From: DASRDS01 sp035570055
Lineage (GTDB): Bacteria > Gemmatimonadota > Gemmatimonadetes > Gemmatimonadales > Gemmatimonadaceae
Direction of reading: 5' to 3'
DNA length: 64,000 nucleotides
Assembly: GCA_035570055.1 (NCBI GenBank)
Contig: DATMLM010000099.1
Location: forward strand, 1 to 64,000
The notes beneath the pieces were generated by a model. The model was given only the letters and a program-made list of their open reading frames with translations, was not told where the DNA came from and made no database searches. Positions 57,820 to 64,000 of the stretch are shown here, in pieces. Numbering within the stretch: the stretch's first letter is position 1; each line of letters starts with the position of its first letter. The translations under genes and the position numbers were made by a program.

Positions 57820-59210
57820 GCGACCCGCCGCAGTCCGCTGTCCAGCACCGCCCGCACGCGCTCGACGAGCGCGGTCATATCAAACGGCTTCTGGATCAAC
57901 GGGGTCTCGTCGACATCCTCGAAGCTGTAGCCGGACATGAGCAGCGCCCGGAGCTCGGGCTTACTCCGGCGCAAGCGCTCGACCAGCGGCCGCCCACCGA
58001 GCTGCGGCATGACGACATCGCTCAACAAGAGATCGACACGATCGGCGTTGCGCTCGAACGCGGCCACCGCGTCGAGCCCGTGGGCCGCATCCAAGACCGT
58101 GTAGCCCTGGCGCTCGAGCGCGCGCCGGATCGATGAGCGCACCGGCGCCTCGTCTTCGACCAGCAGCACCGTCTCCGTTCCCGTCGGCAGGGCACGGACG
58201 GGTGTGGCCACCACGGGTGCGATGCTGACGGCATCGCTGTACGGCAACCGAATCGTGAACGTCGTACCGTGTCCCACCGCGCTCGCGACTTCGATCGTGC
58301 CACCGGTTTGCCGGACGATGCCGTAGACGGTCGCGAGCCCGAGTCCCGTCCCCTTCCCCGCGGGCTTGGTAGTAAAGAACGGCTCGAACATACGCGACCG
58401 CGTGGCTTCGTCCATGCCGTGGCCGGTGTCGCGCACGACGAGACACAAACCGTCGGCCGCGTGCACGGTCTCGATGCAAATGAGCCCGCCCTCGGGCATG
58501 GCATCCCGAGCATTGACGACGAGGTTGACGAGCACTTGCTCCATCTGCCCCCGGTCGGCCCGAATCGGCGCGGCGCTCGGATCGAGCTTGGTCGAGAGCC
58601 AGATGTGCTCTCCGATCACGCGGCGCAGCATCTTCTCGGCGTCCCGCATGACGTCGTTGAGGTCCAGCGCCTCGAGGCGCCCCGTGCTGCCCTTCCGGCT
58701 GAACGCCAGCAACTGTCGCGTGAGCTCGGCCCCGCGGCGCACCGTCTGCCGGATCTCGTCGAGCTCCTCTCGCGCCGGATGGTTCTCTTCGAGCTCGAAC
58801 CCCATGAGCTCGGCGTTCGCCGAGATCGCCGTGAGGAGATTATTGAAGTCGTGCGCGACGCCACCCGCGAGCTGGCCAATCGCGTCCATCTTCTGGGACT
58901 GCCGCAGCTGCTCTTCCATGCGCCGGCCGTCGCTGACATCGAGAACGGTCGCTATGATCCAGCCTTCGACGCGGGACACGGTCAGCGCGACCCAAATGAT
59001 GGCGCCATCGGTGCGCCGTAACTGCTTGTCGCCAGGATTCAGCTCGTTGAGCCCGAGGTCCGTGTGATGCTGACCGTGCAACTCTTCACCGCTCGCGCCC
59101 ATCAAAGTTTGAAAGGCCGGGTTTGTCTCGACGACGCAACCATCGGCCGCGAACAACACGATGCCGACGGCCGCATGATCAACAACGGTGCGAATATCGA
59201 GCGGACCCAT
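57816..59210 (-). CDS. Hybrid PAS histidine kinase with C-terminal receiver
   Basis: The 464-residue soluble protein has a PAS domain (1-95; VGIVLFAADGCVVETNPAFQ), a HisKA domain with GGVAHDFNNLL (H120), a HATPase (VNLVVNARDAMPEGG, GHGMDEATRS, GKGTGLGLATVYGIVRQTGG), and a receiver (about 345-455; LLVEDEAPVR, LLLSDVVMPQLGG, LIQKPF). The receiver keeps its Asp and Lys, unlike the degenerate receiver of the kinase at 12.7 kb. The His is typical of the NtrB/RpfC-like hybrid group. Its partner and signal are unknown. Confidence 0.92.
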   Translation of the reverse strand: MGPLDIRTVVDHAAVGIVLFAADGCVVETNPAFQTLMGASGEELHGQHHTDLGLNELNPGDKQLRRTDGAIIWVALTVSRVEGWIIATVLDVSDGRRMEEQLRQSQKMDAIGQLAGGVAHDFNNLLTAISANAELMGFELEENHPAREELDEIRQTVRRGAELTRQLLAFSRKGSTGRLEALDLNDVMRDAEKMLRRVIGEHIWLSTKLDPSAAPIRADRGQMEQVLVNLVVNARDAMPEGGLICIETVHAADGLCLVVRDTGHGMDEATRSRMFEPFFTTKPAGKGTGLGLATVYGIVRQTGGTIEVASAVGHGTTFTIRLPYSDAVSIAPVVATPVRALPTGTETVLLVEDEAPVRSSIRRALERQGYTVLDAAHGLDAVAAFERNADRVDLLLSDVVMPQLGGRPLVERLRRSKPELRALLMSGYSFEDVDETPLIQKPFDMTALVERVRAVLDSGLRRVA

Positions 59211-59269
59211 AAGTTAGAGTATCGGGGTAAATTCTCCCCGGCTTTAGCTGCATTTACGCTTCTTTTCGC

Positions 59270-61675
59270 ATGAATCTCCGATTGGCGTTGCGCGACATGG
59301 TGAGGCGCCCCACGTTCGCGGCCGCCATCATCCTGACGCTCACGATCAGCCTCGGCGCGACGATCGCGGCATTCGCGTTCATCGATGCCGTATTCCTGAC
59401 GCGACTCCCGGTTCGCGACCAGGACCGCCTCGTGGTGATGACCGCCAAAGACGCCAGCCTCGTTGGTGAATTTGGGGTCACCCCGGAGACGCGCACGCAA
59501 CTCGTCCAACGGCGGCGCGCGTTCAGCGACGTCACGGCGTTCATCTCGTGGGGCCCCTACCCGTTCGCAGTTCGCGACGGAAACCACGTCGCGCATCTGT
59601 CTCGCTCCGCCGTCGCCGGCAATTTCTTCGATGTCCTCGGCGCCCGCGCGGAGCTCGGACGGCTCCTGCGCCCCGAAGACGACATCATAGGCGCACCCCA
59701 GACGGTCGTGTTGAGCGATCGACTGTGGCGACGCGATTTCGGCGCGGATTCGACGCTGGTCGGACGGGTGCTCTACTTCGCCCGTGAACCCCATCGCGTC
59801 GTCGGCATCGCGCCGCCGGAGTTTGCCTACCCAGCGGGGACCGATGCGTGGACCGCCGCGGTCCCGGAATTCGACACCCGCTTCGGCGAGAGCGTGGACA
59901 GCCTGCCGTTCTTTCTCGTCGGCCGACTGCTGCCGGGCGTCAGCCAGAATGCGGCGCGGGCCGAGCTCGAGGCGGTGCTGCGCCTCGTCCTGCCGACCAG
60001 CCAGCTCTTCGCCACCTGGAAAATCCGCGGACTCCCGCTCCCGCTGAATGGATCGGTGACGCCGTTCACCGACATCGTGCTCGGTACGGAGCTCCGACCG
60101 GCTCTGATCGTGCTCTTCGCGGCGGTCCTCCTCGTCCTCGCGATTGCCTGGGCCAACATCGCCGGGCTGCTGTTGGGCCGCGGCCTGGCTCGCGCCCCGG
60201 AGTTGGCCATCCGGCGCGCGCTTGGCGCGAGCCGCCGGCAGATTGCCGAGTACCTGCTGGTCGAATCGGCCTTGCTCGCTGGCATTGGTGGTGTGCTCGG
60301 CTTCGCGTTTGCGGTGTTGCTGATCCACGGCGCCATCGCGTTCGCGCCTTCCGGTCTGCCGATGATCAGCACCGCGCACATCGACCCGGTGGTTTTGGTC
60401 TTCGCCTTGGGCATTACCTTGCTTGCTCCGATCGCATTCGGTCTGGCGCCGGCGATGCGCGGCGCGACCCGGGCGGACACGAACCGGTCGGTGATCGGTG
60501 GACCCGTCACGCGACTGGCCCGGCACGCGCTGGTCGCCGCCCAAGTGGCGCTGGCGCTGGTCGTGCTGTCGGGCGCCGCGCTGCTGGGACGCACGCTCGC
60601 CAGACTGGAAACGACGTCGCTGGGATTCGACCCGACGCATCTCCTCTTCTTCAAGCCCGACATCCTCGCGGCCGCCGACAAGAGCGACACGGCGATCAAC
60701 ACGCGTATGGGTCGCACGATCCAGGACCTGAATTTGCCGATCACGTCTTCATACGTGCTGCCGTTCTCGGGTGCCATCCCGGGTGCGCCCTACACGCTCG
60801 ACGGACAGTCGACTCCTCCCGCGGGGCAGAGCCCGGAAGTGCTCTGCACATACGCGCTGGATGACTACTTCCGTCTCATGGGCATTCCGCTCCTGCGAGG
60901 TCGGTCCCTCTCGCGCACGGACGATCGCGGCGCACTGCCCGTCGCTGTTGTGAATGCAGCCTTCGCCCGCAAAGCATGGCCCGATCAGGACGCGCTCGGG
61001 CACCGCATCCATTTCCGCGGTGACTTGCAGCGGGATCGTTGGTGGACCGTCGTGGGTGTGGCGGCCGACACGCGATTTACCGATGTCTCCGGGCCGCCGA
61101 CCGAGACGGTCTACCTCAATCCCCGACAGATCGAGTGGGACCCTGACTATTGGTACGTGTTACGGACGGATCACCCGGAGCGGGCCGAGCGGCCGTTGCA
61201 GCAGGCCATCGAGTCGGCGAACCCCGCCTTTGGCATTAGCCGCGCGGTGACCGGTTCACGTCTGCTCGATACGCGCCTCGCCCGGCCACGCGCGCTGGCG
61301 GCGCTGTTCACCGCGCTGTCGGCGACCGCACTCTTGCTCGCGGCCGTCGGTCTGTTCGGCGTGCTGTCTGGCTACATCCGCGAGCGCCGCCGCGAAATCG
61401 CCGTCCGCTCGGCCTTGGGCGCGAGCCCGGCGCAGCTGGGCGCGCTCGTGCTGGCGCAGACGCTCACCATGAGCGTGGCCGGCATTGCGTGTGGGTTGCC
61501 GTTGGCGCTCGGCGGCTCGCGCGCATTGCGGGCCATGGTCAGCGACGTGCAGGCTCCCGACGTGCTCACCATCATCGCCGTCGCCATCGTGCTCATCGGC
61601 ATCGTCGCGGCCGCGGCCTATGGGCCAACCGTCCGGGCGTCGCGCGTCGATCCGAGGACCGCGCTCGCCGAGTAG
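59270..61675 (+). CDS. ADOP-type ABC permease (MacB/FtsX superfamily)
   Basis: The 801-residue protein has the ADOP (acidobacterial duplicated orphan permease) layout: MNLRLALRDMVRRPTFAAAI start, MacB-like periplasmic domain (about 45-240), FtsX-type permease segment (about 285-375, LAIAWANIAGLLLGRGLARAPELAIRRALGASRRQIAEYL), a second periplasmic domain (about 440-650) and a C-terminal FtsX segment (about 675-800). There are eight membrane helices. No ATPase gene is adjacent. These orphan permeases are abundant in Acidobacteriota and Gemmatimonadota; substrate unknown. A small hairpin CGGGG-CCCCG lies before it. Confidence 0.9.
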   Translation: MNLRLALRDMVRRPTFAAAIILTLTISLGATIAAFAFIDAVFLTRLPVRDQDRLVVMTAKDASLVGEFGVTPETRTQLVQRRRAFSDVTAFISWGPYPFAVRDGNHVAHLSRSAVAGNFFDVLGARAELGRLLRPEDDIIGAPQTVVLSDRLWRRDFGADSTLVGRVLYFAREPHRVVGIAPPEFAYPAGTDAWTAAVPEFDTRFGESVDSLPFFLVGRLLPGVSQNAARAELEAVLRLVLPTSQLFATWKIRGLPLPLNGSVTPFTDIVLGTELRPALIVLFAAVLLVLAIAWANIAGLLLGRGLARAPELAIRRALGASRRQIAEYLLVESALLAGIGGVLGFAFAVLLIHGAIAFAPSGLPMISTAHIDPVVLVFALGITLLAPIAFGLAPAMRGATRADTNRSVIGGPVTRLARHALVAAQVALALVVLSGAALLGRTLARLETTSLGFDPTHLLFFKPDILAAADKSDTAINTRMGRTIQDLNLPITSSYVLPFSGAIPGAPYTLDGQSTPPAGQSPEVLCTYALDDYFRLMGIPLLRGRSLSRTDDRGALPVAVVNAAFARKAWPDQDALGHRIHFRGDLQRDRWWTVVGVAADTRFTDVSGPPTETVYLNPRQIEWDPDYWYVLRTDHPERAERPLQQAIESANPAFGISRAVTGSRLLDTRLARPRALAALFTALSATALLLAAVGLFGVLSGYIRERRREIAVRSALGASPAQLGALVLAQTLTMSVAGIACGLPLALGGSRALRAMVSDVQAPDVLTIIAVAIVLIGIVAAAAYGPTVRASRVDPRTALAE

Positions 61676-63211
61676 CTAGAATGCGCTCCCGGCGTTCGTC
61701 ATGACGACGCCGAATACTTCGATCGCCGCCCAGAGGTTCGCCAATCGCGTATTCTCGTTCGCCGCGTGCTGATTGTTGTCGTAGTTCACAGTCGGCAGAT
61801 TGATGAGCGGCTTGTGGAGCACGGACTCGAATTCGCTCATCGGCAGACTGCCACCCATGGCGGGGATGACCACGAGCGGCTGATCGCTGGCCTCGGCCAC
61901 GAGGTGCTCGATCGCCTTCGAGATCGGCAGATCGAGCGACGTGCGCTGGGCCGCGTAGCCGTTCCCCCACTGGAGGCGGATGACCTTCGGATGCGCGAGC
62001 CGCATCTCGCGATCGACGCTGTCGTGCACGATGAAAAATCCCTGCCGCCGGATGTGCGCCTCGACGAGCTCGCGCACGTGCGGCGGCGTCTCGTTCGGCA
62101 CCAGCCGGAAGTCGACGGAGGCGCGCGCCTCCGTCGGAATCGCGTTGGCCGCCGTCGCGCCGACGGCGCCAGACTGAAATCCGCGGAAGTTGATCGCGGG
62201 GAGCATGATGCGCTCGGCGAGCCGCGCATCGTTGGCCTCGGACGCGCCGAGCGCCAGCGTCTGTCGCAAGAGCGAATCGGGTCGCGGCAACTTCGCGATC
62301 GCCGCTCTCTCACTCGGCAACAATGGCCTGACGTCATCCGTGTAGCTCGCGATGAGAATGTGGCCGTCCGGCGCCCGCATGCTCGCCAGCAGCGACGCGA
62401 GCTGCGAGATGGGATTGGGCGCCCAGTTGCCATAGTGGCCGCTGTGCAGCGCGCGGGCAGGACCGTACGTCGTGAGCTCCAAGCTCATCGCTCCGCGCAC
62501 GCCGAATCCGACAACAGGGCGGCCTGATTGGTCTATCGGGCCATCGCAGAACAGCCATACGTCGGCCTGGACCACGTCCTGGTACTTCTCGAGCATGGCC
62601 CTCGCGTGCGTGGAACCCGCTTCTTCTTCGCCCTCGAAATAGAACTTGAGATTCACGGAAGGGCGAAGACCGAGAGAGTGCAACGCGTCGAGTGCCGCCA
62701 GCATTGACATAATCGGCGCCTTGTCATCGCTGGCCGAGCGGCCGTAGAGGCGTGCTTCGCCAGGGACGGTGTCCCCATCGGCCGGCACTGAGATGACGTC
62801 GGCGCCGTTACGAAGCACCGGCTGCCACGGCGGCGTGGCCCAGTCCGCCAGGGTCACGGGCTGCCCATCATAGTGCGCATAGAGCATGACCGTGTGCGTT
62901 GCGCCGGGCGATGCCAGCTCGCCGTACACAGCGGGCGGGCTGCCGGGTAACTCGAGCAACCGGGCCGAGACACCGCGGCGCTGGAGCATGGCCACGAGGG
63001 TGTCGGCGTTGTGTCGCACGTCGGCTGAGTCTGACGCGACGTTTCGGAGGGAGACGAGAGTCGTAAACTCACGGAGGACGCTGCCTTCGTGAGCGAGGCG
63101 CCAGGCGTGTATGGCCGGCCGCGGACCCTGGGCCTGAGCGGCCTGCGCCGCGAAAAGGGCCCCAATGATGAGCTTCCAACGATTGGGGTAGTTCGTGCCA
63201 CTCAGATGCAT
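61676..63211 (-). CDS. Secreted M20-family metallopeptidase
   Basis: The 511-residue protein has a signal peptide (WKLIIGALFAAQAAQAQ), and an M20 di-zinc peptidase core: LYAHYDGQPV, LYGRSASDDKAP, EGEEEAGS, DFRLVPNE, then a lid/dimerisation domain, and the final ligand HAANENTRLAN. It resembles the M20 dipeptidases of the CNDP/carnosinase type (DUG1-like). It would split dipeptides in the periplasm. ATG 63211 gives the signal peptide; the open frame to 63277 is unlikely coding. Confidence 0.9.
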   Translation of the reverse strand: MHLSGTNYPNRWKLIIGALFAAQAAQAQGPRPAIHAWRLAHEGSVLREFTTLVSLRNVASDSADVRHNADTLVAMLQRRGVSARLLELPGSPPAVYGELASPGATHTVMLYAHYDGQPVTLADWATPPWQPVLRNGADVISVPADGDTVPGEARLYGRSASDDKAPIMSMLAALDALHSLGLRPSVNLKFYFEGEEEAGSTHARAMLEKYQDVVQADVWLFCDGPIDQSGRPVVGFGVRGAMSLELTTYGPARALHSGHYGNWAPNPISQLASLLASMRAPDGHILIASYTDDVRPLLPSERAAIAKLPRPDSLLRQTLALGASEANDARLAERIMLPAINFRGFQSGAVGATAANAIPTEARASVDFRLVPNETPPHVRELVEAHIRRQGFFIVHDSVDREMRLAHPKVIRLQWGNGYAAQRTSLDLPISKAIEHLVAEASDQPLVVIPAMGGSLPMSEFESVLHKPLINLPTVNYDNNQHAANENTRLANLWAAIEVFGVVMTNAGSAF

Positions 63212-63284
63212 GCAGGAACTTACGCCAAAGATCGAGGTCCGAATCCGGCGTGACACCAAGCCGACCCGTGCGAACATTTCGGCC

Positions 63285-64000
63285 GTGTTACCCAGTCCGG
63301 ATATTTGCGAGCGCGCCCTCGCCGCGCGTGATGCCCGTTTCGACGGCGTCTTTTACGTCGGCATCACCTCGACCGGCATCTACTGCCGCCCGGTGTGCCC
63401 CTCCCGGTTCGCCACGTCCGAGAACCGCCGGTTCTTCGCATCGGCCGCGTCGGCCGAGCACGCGGGGTACCGCCCCTGCCTCAGGTGCCGTCCGGAGCTC
63501 GCGCCCGGTCGCGGGCAGATGGAGGCCCTGCCTCGTTTGGCCGCGGCAGCCGCAGAGCGGATCGCGGCTGGCGCGCTGAACGGCCGGGGGGTGACGGAGC
63601 TAGCGTCCGACCTCGGCGTCAGCGAGCGCCACCTCCGGCGCGCGGTCGAGCGCGCGATTGGCGTCTCTCCGATAGCGTTGGCGCAGACCCATCGACTGCT
63701 GCTCGCCAAGCAGCTGCTCGTCGACACCTCGCTGTCGGTCACGCAGATCGCTTTCGCCAGCGGCTTTCAGAGCCTCCGCCGGTTCAACTCGGTCTTTCGC
63801 GAGCGGTACCGGCTGAGCCCCACAGAAATTCGCCGGACGCGGGACGGCGCCCCCGAGCCGCGCCGAACCGACCTGATTCGACTCACGCTGAGCTATCGCG
63901 CACCGCTGGCGTGGGAAGCGCTCATGGCGCTGATCGGCCGAAGCACGCTCCCGGGCGTCGAAGTGGTGAGCGGGAACCGATACGCCCGAACGGTGCGCAT
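63285..64000 (+). CDS. Ada/AlkA-type DNA repair protein, truncated by the window edge
   Basis: From GTG 63285 the frame is open to the end of the window (238 codons). It has the Ada N-terminal zinc domain (about 1-72; VGITSTGIYCRPVCPSR, then PCLRCRPE). The four Cys of Ada (zinc, one of which accepts methyl groups from phosphotriesters) are all present. An AraC-type helix-turn-helix pair follows (about 85-180, SVTQIAFASGFQSLRRFNSVFRERY). The last 50 residues (LSYRAPLAWEALMALIG, GVEVVSGNRYARTV) match the start of the AlkA N-terminal domain, so this is the Ada-AraC-AlkA fusion type, a methylation-damage regulator and glycosylase. Confidence 0.87.
   Translation, partial: MLPSPDICERALAARDARFDGVFYVGITSTGIYCRPVCPSRFATSENRRFFASAASAEHAGYRPCLRCRPELAPGRGQMEALPRLAAAAAERIAAGALNGRGVTELASDLGVSERHLRRAVERAIGVSPIALAQTHRLLLAKQLLVDTSLSVTQIAFASGFQSLRRFNSVFRERYRLSPTEIRRTRDGAPEPRRTDLIRLTLSYRAPLAWEALMALIGRSTLPGVEVVSGNRYARTVR

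Noticed and set aside
59222..59241. Hairpin CGGGG-CCCCG as terminator for an upstream plus-strand gene
   Set aside because: The upstream gene is on the other strand, and no T-run follows. It is more likely incidental or a leader structure of the ADOP gene.

Overview
Organism. The window is uniformly GC-rich and densely packed, with genes on both strands and no rRNA, tRNA, phage, insertion sequence or CRISPR. The mix is SusC/SusD outer-membrane uptake proteins under ECF sigma/FecR control, an ADOP-type FtsX permease, CBM9/DUF5916 barrel proteins, many lipoproteins, PknB-type kinases, LytS/LytTR signalling, and secreted M20, S8, S9/S15-like, GH30 and GH42 hydrolases. This fits a free-living Gram-negative soil bacterium, most likely Gemmatimonadota (Acidobacteriota is the main alternative). 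That placement is inferred from gene content, not from a marker gene.

Layout. 1-4.1 kb: MarR regulator coupled to a persulfide-dioxygenase-like MBL/rhodanese protein, a serine hydrolase lipoprotein, and an ECF sigma/anti-sigma pair. 4.1-12.7 kb (minus strand): a surface-signalling uptake locus made of ECF sigma, FecR, SusC with STN domain, SusD, an S8 peptidase lipoprotein and a small beta-barrel. 12.7-17.8 kb: sensor kinase with a broken receiver, output-less PAS-GAF protein, lipoprotein, TPR/HD-GYP protein. 17.8-19.8 kb: RidA with a PLP dehydratase, an ArsR-like regulator and a small secreted protein. 19.9-28.7 kb: RND permease and adaptor, phosphoesterase, M20D amidohydrolase, LytTR two-component pair. 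28.7-31.5 kb: RidA-like protein and an MlaE/F/D lipid-transport cluster whose ATPase is eroded. 31.5-39.9 kb: YbjQ, beta-propeller lipoprotein, cupin, CbiA, lipoprotein, DinB, dodecin, alpha/beta hydrolase, DUF5916 barrel and a small membrane protein. 39.9-48.2 kb: GH42, membrane protein, MBL hydrolase, VOC, HTH/CocE operon, Tat-exported aminotransferase, ArsR/SDR. 48.2-59.2 kb: Ser/Thr kinase, TonB-domain protein with a poly-HAMP chemoreceptor, GH30, a repeat-rich gap, GGDEF-EAL protein, SDR, hybrid kinase. 59.3-64 kb: ADOP permease, M20 peptidase, and the start of an Ada/AlkA-type repair protein cut by the window edge.

How it works together. The window is dominated by acquisition of polymers and peptides (SusCD/S8, GH30, GH42, CocE, M20) and by signalling (three ECF/anti-sigma-type genes and five sensor or second-messenger proteins). 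The most unusual signals are non-coding or degenerate. A hairpin element family occurs at the ends of convergent genes and as a 22-bp tandem array, with compensatory stem changes. A perfect 18-bp inverted repeat buries a start codon. MlaF lacks its ATPase motifs. Two well-formed genes can only begin at ATC. Many convergent genes end in a shared 4-bp stop overlap, leaving no room for ordinary terminators.
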